Shown: positions 39,712 through 48,293, counted from the first letter of the stretch. The stretch: 56,920 nucleotides of DNA from a virus (IMGVR_UViG_3300025120_014399:1-56920); one strand, 5' to 3'. Notes: generated from the sequence alone by a model not told the origin. Program-made: numbers and translations.

Positions 39712-40697
39712 AACTTTATGAAGCAACATACGGTAATATTCCTATAATAGCTGTCTATAACGGTAGATTTCATCCCATGGGACGTCATCACGTACAAACT
39801 TATGAAAGAATAGTTCAGATATTCGGAAAAGACAACACCTATGTGACTACTGCAGATAAGGTAAAACTTCCTAAAAGCCCGCTAAGTTTTTTAGAAAAAG
39901 AGAAGATTGCAATTGCACATGGAATCAATCCGGATAAATTTGTTTTTTGTAGATCTGGATACCAGCCTAATGAATTGCATGCGAAAATCCAAAGAGAGAG
40001 GTCAGTCACAGCAGATGGGTATGTGATAGTTTTCGTAGTTGGAGAAAAAGATATGCGTGATGATCCTAGATTTAGTGATTTAGGCGGCATGACAAAACCG
40101 ACCAAGCGAAACCCAGTTCCGAGACCAAAATATTTAAAAAGCTATGACCCGCAAAACTTACTACCAGCATCAGAGCATGGTTACGTATACACAATACCCA
40201 CAGTTGATATAGTACTACCTGATGGGCGACAAAGTTCGGGTACTAACTTAAGAACATTTCTTTATAATTCTACACCTGAAGAGTTTAAAGCTGCGATGGA
40301 TTTTTTCGATCAAGAGCTATACGACTTACTTAAGGTTAAATTTGATCCTGTAAATCTTTACCCGGGTATTGCTATCAATGAATTAAAAAAAAGACCAAAA
40401 AAGGATACACAGGAGTATTCTACATATCTTGAAGAGCTAATGGACGAATTAAAATATATAAAGTCAGGATATGAGTCTAGAAAAAAGACGGGCCGGCGAT
40501 ATAGAAAAGAAGCAAGCAAAATACAAGATGCATACTCAGAGCTCCGGCGTCTAAGAAACAAAAATAATAAAATACTTAATGCACAAAAAATAAATGAAGT
40601 AATTAATCAGAACAACTATGTCGCAAACATAGAAATAAGTAATGATACAAACTTTAACAAAGACTCAATTAAGAACTTTTTAAAAAAGTTTAAATAG
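39708..40697 (+). CDS. Nucleotidyltransferase-like protein (HIGH superfamily) with helical C-terminal extension
   Basis: This is a 329-residue protein. Residues 12-190 look like a nucleotidylyltransferase: Y-N-G-R-F-H-P-M-G-R-H-H at residues 18-29 is the HxxH-type motif, V-G-E-K-D-M-R near residue 111 the second motif, and S-G-T-N-L-R near residue 171 the third (compare I-S-S-T-x-I-R). NAD or coenzyme synthesis would be typical. Residues 225-329 are a basic coiled-coil tail. The start M-K-L-Y-E-A resembles a minimal (L/I)-x-E-A cleavage site, so it may be a virion cargo. Confidence 0.72.
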   Translation: MKLYEATYGNIPIIAVYNGRFHPMGRHHVQTYERIVQIFGKDNTYVTTADKVKLPKSPLSFLEKEKIAIAHGINPDKFVFCRSGYQPNELHAKIQRERSVTADGYVIVFVVGEKDMRDDPRFSDLGGMTKPTKRNPVPRPKYLKSYDPQNLLPASEHGYVYTIPTVDIVLPDGRQSSGTNLRTFLYNSTPEEFKAAMDFFDQELYDLLKVKFDPVNLYPGIAINELKKRPKKDTQEYSTYLEELMDELKYIKSGYESRKKTGRRYRKEASKIQDAYSELRRLRNKNNKILNAQKINEVINQNNYVANIEISNDTNFNKDSIKNFLKKFK

Positions 40698-40761
40698 GAT
40701 TGATAATTATAAAAAGAGGTAATATTGTGATAGACTTAAGAAAAATACAAACTGGTCTATC

Positions 40762-41235
40762 ATGATATTGCCTGAAACTGCATGGAATGAAGTAAATTCT
40801 TCAAGTATCACTTCAAAAGAGTTGATCAGTATAATGAAAGAATATAGCAAAATGGGCTTAACCTTGTACGTAGGTTCAGATAGTATGCTAAATTCAAATT
40901 ACTGCACTTTTTCATGTATTATCGCAGTGCATTCTAATGATTTGGGAATTGCAAACTATTATTTTCAAAAACAAAATCTATATGAAGAAAGGTACAAACA
41001 GCTCGAAAACAAAATATTAAAAGAAATAGAAATATCAATCATGACAGCAAATTATTTAAAATTACATATACCAAAATCAATTATTGAAGTACACGTAGAC
41101 ATCGGTGACAAAGATCGAAATGCAACCCGGTACTTAGTTGACAATGCAAAAGGCTGGATTTTGGGTATGGGTTATAAAGTAAAAATCAAACCTGACTCTT
41201 GGGCTTCATCGGTTGCGGATTGGCATACAAAATAG
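40762..41235 (+). CDS. RNase H-like nuclease, YkuK (DUF458) family
   Basis: This is a 157-residue protein. Y-V-G-S-D-S-M near residue 38 holds the first acid, E-V-H-V-D-I-G-D near residue 112 further acids, and K-P-D-S-W-A-S-S-V-A-D-W-H-T-K forms the C terminus. This end block (K-P-D-S-x-A-x-S-V-A-D-x-H-T-K) is characteristic of YkuK-like proteins, predicted to have an RNase H fold. The activity is not established for the family. It lies after a 64-base gap and before a small gene. Confidence 0.82.
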   Translation: MILPETAWNEVNSSSITSKELISIMKEYSKMGLTLYVGSDSMLNSNYCTFSCIIAVHSNDLGIANYYFQKQNLYEERYKQLENKILKEIEISIMTANYLKLHIPKSIIEVHVDIGDKDRNATRYLVDNAKGWILGMGYKVKIKPDSWASSVADWHTK

Positions 41236-41244
41236 GATATAAAA

Positions 41245-41634
41245 ATGGCACTAACAGTAAAAAGAAGAAAAAGTGGATTACTAATACCAAAAACACCAAA
41301 ACTAATCATTCCTAGTGTTAACAACATTTTAGGTAAGTCACAAGAAGAAGAAATAGTAGAGTCAGAAATCAAAAGAATTGTTAAGGAAACAATTTCTGTC
41401 AATCATAGAAAAGAAATTAAAAAAATCATGTTTGTACTGATATATCAGCGTGTTTATGGTGAAAAAGAAATTTCAAAAATATATTTAAGATATCCTTCAA
41501 AAGGAATTGAAAAAGTAATCGACGCAGAGGAAATTGAGAACCGCGGAGTCGCATTATTAGAATTTTTTGATTACATAATAACCCATGGCGCAATTGAATT
41601 GCAAGATGCAAAGAAAGCTTTGGAAATTATGTAA
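41245..41634 (+). CDS. Hypothetical protein
   Basis: This is a 129-residue basic protein. A Lys/Pro-rich N terminus (R-R-K-S-G-L-L-I-P-K-T-P-K) leads into a helical domain with E-I-K-R-I-V-K-E-T and later I-S-K-I-Y-L-R-Y-P-S. No family is recognised. It ends before a TATAAT-type promoter that serves the helicase gene. Confidence 0.6.
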   Translation: MALTVKRRKSGLLIPKTPKLIIPSVNNILGKSQEEEIVESEIKRIVKETISVNHRKEIKKIMFVLIYQRVYGEKEISKIYLRYPSKGIEKVIDAEEIENRGVALLEFFDYIITHGAIELQDAKKALEIM

Positions 41635-41652
41635 AATTAATCCATTTTACCT

Positions 41653-41658
41653 TATAAT
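41653..41658 (+). promoter_or_regulatory. Putative -10 box (TATAAT) upstream of the helicase gene
   Basis: TATAAT in a CTTATAATAATA context lies 20 bases before the TTG at 41679 but only 8 bases before the ATG at 41667. A transcript from here would start near 41665. This supports the TTG start, which has GGAGGT in front. Confidence 0.5.
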
Positions 41659-41678
41659 AATAAAAAATGGAGGTAGAA

Positions 41679-43304
41679 TTGAGTAATAGTTTTGATAAAT
41701 ATTTTCCCTACAAGGAACAAAGAGAGCAACAAACTTACGCGATCAAAAAAGCAATTGATGCGTTTATGTCTGAAGATAAGCGATTTGTAATATTAGAAGC
41801 CGGCACAGGTGTTGGAAAGTCCGCGATCGGTCTAACAGTGGCAAGATATATAAATAGAAATTTAGTAACCAATCATGATGATATAGGTGCAGGATCATAT
41901 TTTTTAACAACCCAAAAAATACTTCAAGAACAATACGAAAAAGACTTTGGCGGTAATAAAGGCGACATGTGTTCTTTGTATTCAGCGTCTAATTACAAAT
42001 GTGGATATCATAAAAAGAATGATTGCAAGTCTTCTCAACAGATGCTGAGAACTGAGCAAAAAGGATCAGCATTTTTTAAACATTGCATGACATCTTGCGC
42101 TTATAAAATGAAAAAGAAATCTTTTTTAGAGTCGCCTGAGTCAATTACAAACTTTCCTTACTTTATTACAGAATCAACTTATTCTGGTAAGATAACACCA
42201 AGAAAGACATTAATTGTCGACGAAGCACACAATACGGAGTCTGTGCTTAGTAGTTTTGTTGAAGTAAGCGTAAGTCAATATTTCTGTGACAAGCTTATTA
42301 AATGTGAATGGCCGGAAAAGATTACGCCTATTAACTTTGTAAAATGGGTAAAAAATCAATACTTTCCAGCATTACAAATAAAAGTAACACATTTTGAATC
42401 TCAACTTGAAAAAATGGGACTTAAGTCAAAACTAGCTGAATTAAGAACGCTTTCAATGAAATATGAAATGCTTTCTTCTCATGCCAAGAAGTTGGAAAAG
42501 TTTTTAAAGGATTATTCTTCAGATAACTGGGTTATGGAAGTCCAAGAAACTGAAAAGAGAGGATATAAAAAGGTTGTATATCGAGCAATTGACGTTTCAA
42601 AATTTGCTGAAGAATATCTTTTTAGAATGGGTCACAAGGTTTTACTAATGTCAGCGACAATTCTTGATGCAGACTCTTTTGCTAAGTCTTTAGGTATTAA
42701 AAAAGAAGAATATAGCGTTATCAAGCTTCCATCACCGTTTCCTGTGGAAAATAGGCCTATTTTCCAATCCACAATTGGATCGATGTCATACAAACAAATA
42801 GAGCAGAGTCTGCCTAAGCTTAAAGCTGCCATAGAGGCAATTTTAGAAGAGCACAAAGGCCAGAAAGGTGTAGTACACTGTCATACATATAGAATTGCAA
42901 ACTATCTTAAGAAAAATATTAAGTCAAGAAGACTTTTAATTCATCGCTCAGACAATAGAGATCAAATACTAGAAAAGCATATTCGTGCTAAAAATGACAC
43001 CGTGCTCCTTTCGCCTTCAATGACAGAAGGTGTCGATCTCAAGGGAGATCTTTCTAGATTCCAGATTATATGCAAAATACCGTATCCTTATTTGGGAGAC
43101 CCGATTGTTAAAAAGAGAATGAATAAGAATCAAGGCTGGTATGCTTTACAAACAGCTAAATCTATTGTACAATCTTGTGGTAGGAGTATTAGAAATAAAG
43201 ATGATCAAGCAGTAACTTACATTCTTGATAGTGACTGGCATAACTTCTATAGAAAAAACTCAAGTATATTCCCACTAGACTTTAAGCAAGCAATATTAAA
43301 ATAG
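41679..43304 (+). CDS. DinG/XPD-like superfamily 2 DNA helicase with iron-sulfur cysteines
   Basis: About 541 residues. The Walker A loop E-A-G-T-G-V-G-K-S lies near residue 42 and the DEAH box V-D-E-A-H near residue 182. Between them are spaced cysteines (D-M-C-S-L, Y-K-C-G-Y, N-D-C-K-S, H-C-M-T-S-C) fitting a 4Fe-4S cluster as in XPD and DinG. Motif IV-VI pieces include M-S-A-T-I-L-D, S-P-S-M-T-E-G-V-D-L and Q-S-C-G-R-S-I-R. It should unwind DNA 5' to 3'. The TTG at 41679 has GGAGGT upstream; the ATG at 41667 overlaps that site and would be nearly leaderless. Confidence 0.9.
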   Translation: MSNSFDKYFPYKEQREQQTYAIKKAIDAFMSEDKRFVILEAGTGVGKSAIGLTVARYINRNLVTNHDDIGAGSYFLTTQKILQEQYEKDFGGNKGDMCSLYSASNYKCGYHKKNDCKSSQQMLRTEQKGSAFFKHCMTSCAYKMKKKSFLESPESITNFPYFITESTYSGKITPRKTLIVDEAHNTESVLSSFVEVSVSQYFCDKLIKCEWPEKITPINFVKWVKNQYFPALQIKVTHFESQLEKMGLKSKLAELRTLSMKYEMLSSHAKKLEKFLKDYSSDNWVMEVQETEKRGYKKVVYRAIDVSKFAEEYLFRMGHKVLLMSATILDADSFAKSLGIKKEEYSVIKLPSPFPVENRPIFQSTIGSMSYKQIEQSLPKLKAAIEAILEEHKGQKGVVHCHTYRIANYLKKNIKSRRLLIHRSDNRDQILEKHIRAKNDTVLLSPSMTEGVDLKGDLSRFQIICKIPYPYLGDPIVKKRMNKNQGWYALQTAKSIVQSCGRSIRNKDDQAVTYILDSDWHNFYRKNSSIFPLDFKQAILK

Positions 43305-43313
43305 GTAAAAATC

Positions 43314-43520
43314 ATGTCAAGTAATTTAAGAGTAGGTGATAGAGTTTATATGACGTATCATATGAGCAACAAAGGTGTAATTAATGAAATATTTTTTAAG
43401 CCTGTTCAACACGGAAACGGTGCCGGCCCTTTTTCACAAATAATGTTTGTAAAGTTTTTAAGTGAGCTTACTGGCAAAGAAGTAACAATTAAGCGTCAAG
43501 ATGTAAGAAAAGAAGATTAA
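43314..43520 (+). CDS. Small SH3-like protein (V-G-D-R-V family)
   Basis: This is a 68-residue protein. It opens with N-L-R-V-G-D-R-V-Y-M-T, then K-G-V-I-N-E-I-F and M-F-V-K-F-L-S, the strand pattern of the small barrel family. It lies 9 bases after the helicase. The function is unknown. Confidence 0.6.
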   Translation: MSSNLRVGDRVYMTYHMSNKGVINEIFFKPVQHGNGAGPFSQIMFVKFLSELTGKEVTIKRQDVRKED

Positions 43521-43559
43521 ACGTTATTTTCTAAATAGTTATTGATATACGAGGTAGCT

Positions 43560-43796
43560 ATGGAAAAAAAGAATTCAATTAAGGACTTACATCTAGATAA
43601 GCCGACTAGTCATGGTGGCTGGCCAGATGGACATTCTGGGAGTTATACAGACCCAGACACACCGGTAAACAAACAAATTGCTAAGTATCTCGAGGATATG
43701 GGCTTAATTGATGACTCAAATCCTCGAGCTCGTTTAAGCGAGTCCAAAATTAGAAGTTTAATTAGAGAAGAAATAATTAGAATTTTGTCTGAATAG
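43560..43796 (+). CDS. Small protein with conserved N terminus and C-terminal tag
   Basis: This is a 78-residue protein behind GAGGT; the ATG at 43560 is preferred over an upstream non-ATG start. Residues 9-45 read D-L-H-L-D-K-P-T-S-H-G-G-W-P then V-N-K-Q-I-A-K-Y-L, a block I associate with other phage proteins. The end S-E-S-K-I-R-S-L-I-R-E-E-I-I is the recurrent tag, placed at the C terminus. The function is unknown. It is a compact example of the tag on the opposite end. Confidence 0.65.
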   Translation: MEKKNSIKDLHLDKPTSHGGWPDGHSGSYTDPDTPVNKQIAKYLEDMGLIDDSNPRARLSESKIRSLIREEIIRILSE

Positions 43797-43837
43797 CGCA
43801 TATTTATTATTTGAAAGTGTAAGTGTAGGTTGAGTTT

Positions 43838-44083
43838 ATGTCTAAAAAAATCTGTTATAGTTCTCTATTTGAGCGCATCAATAATCTTAAGAAAATGAGA
43901 TCTAGTCTCAGTGAAAAAGAAAAAGATTGGCATGCAGCTTTTCAAGCTAGCGACTGGGTTGTTGGCCAAATAAAGTGTTTATTAGCATCTGTGGCAAATT
44001 CTGATACAACAAAAGAGGATATTGAAAATAGACTTAAAGACATACTTTGTGTTATCGAAACTGGAGATGAAGATGAGCAGTAA
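43838..44083 (+). CDS. Small hypothetical helical protein
   Basis: This is an 81-residue protein. I-C-Y-S-S-L-F-E-R-I-N-N-L-K-K begins a helical body with W-H-A-A-F-Q-A-S-D-W-V-V-G-Q-I. No membrane segment and no known family. It overlaps the next gene by 11 bases. The L-F-E near residue 10 is a weak tag-like feature. Confidence 0.55.
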   Translation: MSKKICYSSLFERINNLKKMRSSLSEKEKDWHAAFQASDWVVGQIKCLLASVANSDTTKEDIENRLKDILCVIETGDEDEQ

Positions 44084-44396
44084 AGAAGATGGTTGGACTG
44101 AGTACTCAAGATTAGTATTGAAGGAGTTGGAAACGTTGGCAAACGGTATCAAAGAGCTCAATGAAAGCATGAATGAGATGAAGAGAGAAATTACTGAGAT
44201 CAGAGCCAGGGAAGACAAGATCCAGGATCTAACAAAATGGAAAGAGCGAATAGACGAAGTAGCTTCACCAACACAACTTAAAAACTTGCAAGCAGAAGTT
44301 GAAGATTTAAAATTATTCAAAACAAAGGCAGTGACTATTTTCGCAGTTGTACAATTCGCCATGGCTGCAATTGTTTTTGCACAAAGGTTTATGTAG
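44073..44396 (+). CDS. Coiled-coil protein with C-terminal membrane segment
   Basis: This is a 107-residue protein starting behind GGAG at 44063. It reads D-G-W-T-E-Y-S-R-L-V-L-K-E-L-E, then a coiled coil (residues 15-75), then a C-terminal hydrophobic helix F-A-V-V-Q-F-A-M-A-A-I-V-F-A. This tail-anchored coiled-coil layout recurs in phage genomes near structural or lysis genes; a holin-accessory or spanin-like function is only a guess. It ends 1 base before the next start. Confidence 0.6.
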   Translation: MSSKEDGWTEYSRLVLKELETLANGIKELNESMNEMKREITEIRAREDKIQDLTKWKERIDEVASPTQLKNLQAEVEDLKLFKTKAVTIFAVVQFAMAAIVFAQRFM

Positions 44397-44397
44397 A

Positions 44398-46611
44398 ATG
44401 AAAATTTCTAGAAAACAGCTTAGATATCATTTAAATAAAATGTTAAACGAAACGGATGTAACGCTAGATATACTAAGCACAGATTCAAAAGGTGTAAGTT
44501 TGTTAAGCGGGTTAGTTGGTAGATACGATGGAACCGGTGGTTCCGGCCCCAGCAATCGCCGCGGCCAAGATCCAAATGCACCCATAGTGTCGCCAAAAAA
44601 TCCAAAGTTTTCAGATGCTGCAGGCGTGCAAAATGTTGACACAAGATTACCTGTATACACACTTTCTAGACAAAGTAACCCGGGCCAATCTCAATTAGCA
44701 TATGATCAAATGGTAGGTTCGATCGGTAATGGTGAAACACCGGGGTTTCCAGGGGAATACATAACTGCTCAATTGCTTAGTCACGCCGGCCCCTCCTTTG
44801 TAGATAAAATGTCCTGGCCAAACTGGATCGCTTCTCCTCCTGCAATCGGCAATTTCAATACCCCCGAAGGCCTGCTAAATATAGCTTCAACACAATTTCC
44901 TGCTGCTGACGTATATATTGGGAAAAAAGACATTAACGTGACAATGTCTACAAAGGTCGTAGCTAGTAATGAATTAAACTTTTCTGATGACTTTATTGCT
45001 ACTTCTGTAAAAATGTCAGGAAACTCTTCATCCCGGGAAAAAGCTCCATCAATAGGTTTCGCAGGAACAAGAAAAAAAGCAGGTCTACAACCACATCATT
45101 TTAGTGGTGATAATCTAGTAACACTTCCGCTTTTTTTTGGTGCAAAATGGGCAATAACAAATTATCCAGTAGCAACTAATCCATATAAAAAGACAAGTAA
45201 GAAGGGATCCAATTCTTTGGCAGCGTTTTTAATATCCAAAGGTATTAATAAAATAACAATCAAGGTTGCAGGAATAAACATTTGTGCAATACCCTACTTT
45301 AGTGCAGAAACCCGACCGACTGATCCGATTCTTTTTGGAATATACGCAACAGGAGTTAAAACTCATACTATTGTAGCTGATGGTACGGATAAGTTTAAAT
45401 ATGATTCATCATCAGATGCAGAATCTTTAAATTCAACAGGCATTGGAAAGAACCCACATGAGCTAATAGGATTAATTAATGCAGGATCAATTTCTTCATC
45501 CGCTGTTTCAACGGCAGGTGGCAATCCGGCAGCAATGACTCAGAATACTTTAACGTTTGCTGAAGACCCAGCATATCAATCTGCAGTTAATACATTAACA
45601 CGCTCTATTTTTATTCTTAATAATGCAAAACAGTCAATAAAAGAGTATACGAAATCATCCGCATTGACATCAAAAATAAATATTAAACCTTTGACACTAG
45701 ACGAATCTGACAATTATAAGTTTTTAGTATTGCAGATGATCAAGGCCGGCCAAGCTGCTCAAATCCTCAAAGATGTCTTAAGCAGCAGTACAATTTTGAC
45801 AGCTACCGAAGTTCAAAAGGCAACACTCAATTCAGCAATGACGCAACTAGGTAAAATAAAATCTTCTGTTGGTCAGTCAACTTCCCTAGAAACTCAAATA
45901 TCAGAAATGATCAATGTTTTTAAAAAATTAGAAGAAAATTACAAAATAATAAAAGAAACAGCGGAAAAAGCTAATAAATCGATCACCGATAATCCGACGG
46001 ATCCTGCCTCAATTGCAGTAATACAAGATGAAGTTAGTCTATATAATAAGATATTAGCGCAAATAGAATCAATTAAAACAAATGCTAATGCAATTTATGA
46101 TTTTATAGATTTTTTAATTGGCACGAATGTACCGCTTCAAGGAGCTTCAACATTAACCTCCCGTCAATATGAAAAGTCAAGAAAGGCATTCAAAGTGCTT
46201 ACAAGGCTATCCGAGCGCATGATGAGTTCAGCTATTAAAGTAATGCCAGGTTTAAATGACTTTGAAGCAGCCTTAATAATTGCAGCCAACTTTGCAATGC
46301 AATCGTTAACAATTCTAAATGAAATGACAATAGAAATTAAAGAATTTTTAGAATATTCTGCTCCAGTCACAGATTTAAAATTGACAATAGATGATTCAAC
46401 TTTGAATGACAAAAGCGAAGACTCTGAAGAAGAATTATCAAACGTTTATCAGCTTCAAACAAAGACTACAAACAAAAAAGTTCCTTTCGGACAAGAAGAT
46501 AGAACAGCTGCAGCTCTAAATAAAAATAGTAATGAGCCTATTCTTAAACAGGTTGCTGAGACAAAAACATACATGTCTATCCTTCGTGAGTTAATGAAAT
46601 ATTCCAAGTAG
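44398..46611 (+). CDS. Large tagged protein (737 residues), probable virion protein
   Basis: The start at 44398 gives M-K-I-S-R-K-Q-L-R-Y-H-L-N-K-M-L-N-E, the tag with L-N-E-T as possible cleavage site. Residues 20-330 are rich in Ser, Asn, Gly and Pro with beta character (F-P-G-E-Y-I-T-A-Q-L-L, V-T-L-P-L-F-F-G-A-K-W). Residues 380-640 are helical. The first 19 bases of the gene are identical to those of the tagged gene at 53968. No family is recognised. A duplicated 20-base element follows the stop. Confidence 0.65.
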   Translation: MKISRKQLRYHLNKMLNETDVTLDILSTDSKGVSLLSGLVGRYDGTGGSGPSNRRGQDPNAPIVSPKNPKFSDAAGVQNVDTRLPVYTLSRQSNPGQSQLAYDQMVGSIGNGETPGFPGEYITAQLLSHAGPSFVDKMSWPNWIASPPAIGNFNTPEGLLNIASTQFPAADVYIGKKDINVTMSTKVVASNELNFSDDFIATSVKMSGNSSSREKAPSIGFAGTRKKAGLQPHHFSGDNLVTLPLFFGAKWAITNYPVATNPYKKTSKKGSNSLAAFLISKGINKITIKVAGINICAIPYFSAETRPTDPILFGIYATGVKTHTIVADGTDKFKYDSSSDAESLNSTGIGKNPHELIGLINAGSISSSAVSTAGGNPAAMTQNTLTFAEDPAYQSAVNTLTRSIFILNNAKQSIKEYTKSSALTSKINIKPLTLDESDNYKFLVLQMIKAGQAAQILKDVLSSSTILTATEVQKATLNSAMTQLGKIKSSVGQSTSLETQISEMINVFKKLEENYKIIKETAEKANKSITDNPTDPASIAVIQDEVSLYNKILAQIESIKTNANAIYDFIDFLIGTNVPLQGASTLTSRQYEKSRKAFKVLTRLSERMMSSAIKVMPGLNDFEAALIIAANFAMQSLTILNEMTIEIKEFLEYSAPVTDLKLTIDDSTLNDKSEDSEEELSNVYQLQTKTTNKKVPFGQEDRTAAALNKNSNEPILKQVAETKTYMSILRELMKYSK

Positions 46612-46662
46612 CCTTTCCTTTTTATACTCATTAATAAAAACTAGCCTTTTCTTTTTATACTC
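46610..46662 (+). repeat. Two direct repeats of 20 bases (AGCCTTTYCTTTTTATACTC)
   Basis: Copies lie at 46610-46629 and 46643-46662, 33 bases apart, with one mismatch. They fill the gap between the stop of the 737-residue protein and the endonuclease promoter. The spacing is about three turns of B-DNA, so proteins bound at both would face the same side. Each contains TTTTTATACTC, which could also act as a weak -10 box (TATACT). Confidence 0.75.
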
Positions 46663-46685
46663 GTGTAAATACAAGCCTAGCTAGT

Positions 46686-46691
46686 TATAAT
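46686..46691 (+). promoter_or_regulatory. Putative -10 box (TATAAT) upstream of the endonuclease gene
   Basis: TATAAT in an AGTTATAATAAAAG context lies 32 bases before the start at 46724 and 24 bases after the second 20-base repeat. AAAGGGG follows. The repeats sit where an activator or repressor could act. Confidence 0.5.
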
Positions 46692-46723
46692 AAAAGAGTA
46701 ACTTAACAATAAAGGGGTACTTA

Positions 46724-47497
46724 ATGTATTTAACAAAAGAAATGATTCGTGAAGCGCTAACAAACGTCCAGACGTTTGAACATGAACTAGACAATCTTTT
46801 TGCATCTTATGACTATAGTCTTCGTGATAACCTGGGTCGTAGAAATGCGCTATGTTCACAAGCACAGGAAAAAGAACTAGCAAAAGTTCTTGGCAAGACA
46901 TTTAAATCTGTAATACAAGACGGAGCTCCTGGTAAACCGGATATCTTTATTGGTGATATTAATAAGGAACTAGAATGCAAACTCACCTCGGGCAACAGAA
47001 GCAGCTCTGTGTCTTATTCTCTCCAGACTGATTGGGCGACGCTAGAAAAGAAAGAAAAGCTTGACTATCTTTACGTACTTTGTGATGAAGATTTTGAAAA
47101 GTTTTGCGTACTTTACTTTAAAGACTTAACAACAGACGACTTTCACCCACCGGCAAATGGATCAAGAGGTAAGTCACGTATGAGAAAAAGTTCAGCAATG
47201 AAAAAAGCAGTTTGTCTGCATGGTAGCTTTAAAACACAAAACGAAGGCTATATTAATAGCTATACAGAAAAAATAACAGAGAATGTTGATGAATACATTA
47301 AAAAGATTTTATCGCTTCAAGGTAAATACTTGGGAGAAGACGAGACAGAAAATACAATACAGAAATATAATAATGTTAAAAAAGGTGTACAAAACAAACT
47401 TATTAAAAGCATTGATGGATATGTTTGCAAGCTTAATTACTGGAGAGACACAGACCCACGTTATTCATTTAAGCTTCTCCCCTTAAGCGAATTCTAA
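46724..47497 (+). CDS. PD-(D/E)XK endonuclease, type II restriction enzyme-like
   Basis: This is a 257-residue protein. G-K-P-D-I-F at residues 70-75 (Asp73) and E-C-K at residues 84-86 form the PD-(D/E)XK site. L-Y-V-L-C-D-E-D-F-E-K near residue 122 and D-D-F-H-P-P-A-N-G-S-R-G-K-S near residue 143 are further conserved-looking blocks. No methyltransferase gene is in the window. In a phage such an enzyme may cut host or rival DNA while the phage's own DNA is protected some other way. An 18-base inverted repeat lies at codons 13-18. It has its own promoter. Confidence 0.78.
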   Translation: MYLTKEMIREALTNVQTFEHELDNLFASYDYSLRDNLGRRNALCSQAQEKELAKVLGKTFKSVIQDGAPGKPDIFIGDINKELECKLTSGNRSSSVSYSLQTDWATLEKKEKLDYLYVLCDEDFEKFCVLYFKDLTTDDFHPPANGSRGKSRMRKSSAMKKAVCLHGSFKTQNEGYINSYTEKITENVDEYIKKILSLQGKYLGEDETENTIQKYNNVKKGVQNKLIKSIDGYVCKLNYWRDTDPRYSFKLLPLSEF

Positions 47498-47498
47498 A

Positions 47499-47699
47499 AT
47501 GTTTGAGGGCTATGATCCAGAGCGAAAACCGCCTTATTTACATGAGTTTTATTTTGAAAGAAATGGAAATCTTTATAAGACAATCTACTATGTATGTAGG
47601 GGTTATGGAGATTCTATCTCCATTTCCTCAAGCACATCTATCATAGTTAAAAAAGAGGATAAAAATGAAAAATCAGATTACAGGAAGTCTAGACAATGA
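47499..47699 (+). CDS. Small hypothetical protein
   Basis: This is a 66-residue protein starting 1 base after the endonuclease stop. It is beta-rich and aromatic (F-Y-F-E-R-N-G-N-L-Y-K-T-I-Y-Y). An 8-base inverted repeat lies inside (47605-47623) without a T-run. It overlaps the next gene by 35 bases. The function is unknown; co-expression with the endonuclease makes an accessory or inhibitor role conceivable. Confidence 0.5.
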   Translation: MFEGYDPERKPPYLHEFYFERNGNLYKTIYYVCRGYGDSISISSSTSIIVKKEDKNEKSDYRKSRQ

Positions 47700-47961
47700 T
47701 ATTATAGAGTCTTTGGAATTATTACTTTCAAGTTTAATGGAAAGTGAGTTAACAAAAACGCAATATAGTCTTTACCCACCAGATTCAGGATTTGATCATC
47801 ATTGGTTTTTTAATGCAGCAACAAAAAGTTTAGAAAGATTTGACAAAGGTATTCATGTTGAGATAATAGAAGACTATGATGAAGATAGTTATCTATGTTA
47901 TTATAATGGTTCAACGATCATTATAAAGAAATCAAAAATTGGAATAAAGGTAGAACACTAG
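47665..47961 (+). CDS. Small hypothetical protein
   Basis: This is a 98-residue acidic protein behind AGAGGA. It has a helical start (D-N-D-I-I-E-S-L-E-L-L-L) and a beta-rich end (Y-L-C-Y-Y-N-G-S-T-I-I-I). No family is recognised. It ends at a TAGTG overlap with the VOC gene. Confidence 0.55.
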   Translation: MKNQITGSLDNDIIESLELLLSSLMESELTKTQYSLYPPDSGFDHHWFFNAATKSLERFDKGIHVEIIEDYDEDSYLCYYNGSTIIIKKSKIGIKVEH

Positions 47962-48293
47962 TGAAGTTTGATCATATCGCAATACAGGTAAAAAATCAAG
48001 ATATAAAAGGTACTGCTGCTTGGTACAAGAATAACATGTCAGCAAATATTCTTTATCTTGACGATACATGGGCATTATTAGATGTCTTTGATTTAAGACT
48101 CGCGTTAGTATTACCGACACAACATCCTCCACATATTGCGTTTAAAATTAACGAAGCACAATATTTAGATTTTAAGAAAGCTAGTAAAACTTTTAAAAAA
48201 CATCGTGATGGATCTGAATCTTTTTATGAAAAAGATATATCGGGTAATATACTGGAGTTTGTATTTTGGAAAAAGATTGGTCAGGAAAATTAG
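47961..48293 (+). CDS. VOC superfamily (glyoxalase-like) small protein
   Basis: GTG start. This 110-residue protein follows the VOC half-domain pattern: F-D-H-I-A-I-Q-V-K near the start, then T-A-A-W-Y-K-N-N-M, L-D-D-T-W-A-L-L, H-P-P-H-I-A-F-K near residue 54, and D-I-S-G-N-I-L-E-F-V-F near the end. The metal ligands His5 and the late Glu are in place. Members include glyoxalase I, fosfomycin-resistance enzymes and dioxygenases. The substrate is unknown. Confidence 0.78.
   Translation: MKFDHIAIQVKNQDIKGTAAWYKNNMSANILYLDDTWALLDVFDLRLALVLPTQHPPHIAFKINEAQYLDFKKASKTFKKHRDGSESFYEKDISGNILEFVFWKKIGQEN

Noticed and set aside
40698-40761. Possible tiny gene from a GTG at about 40728
   Set aside because: It gives only 12 codons before a stop, and overlaps the start of the YkuK-like gene.
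47605-47623. 8-base inverted repeat (ATGGAGAT and ATCTCCAT)
   Set aside because: It lies inside a coding gene and lacks a T-run, so it is not a convincing terminator.
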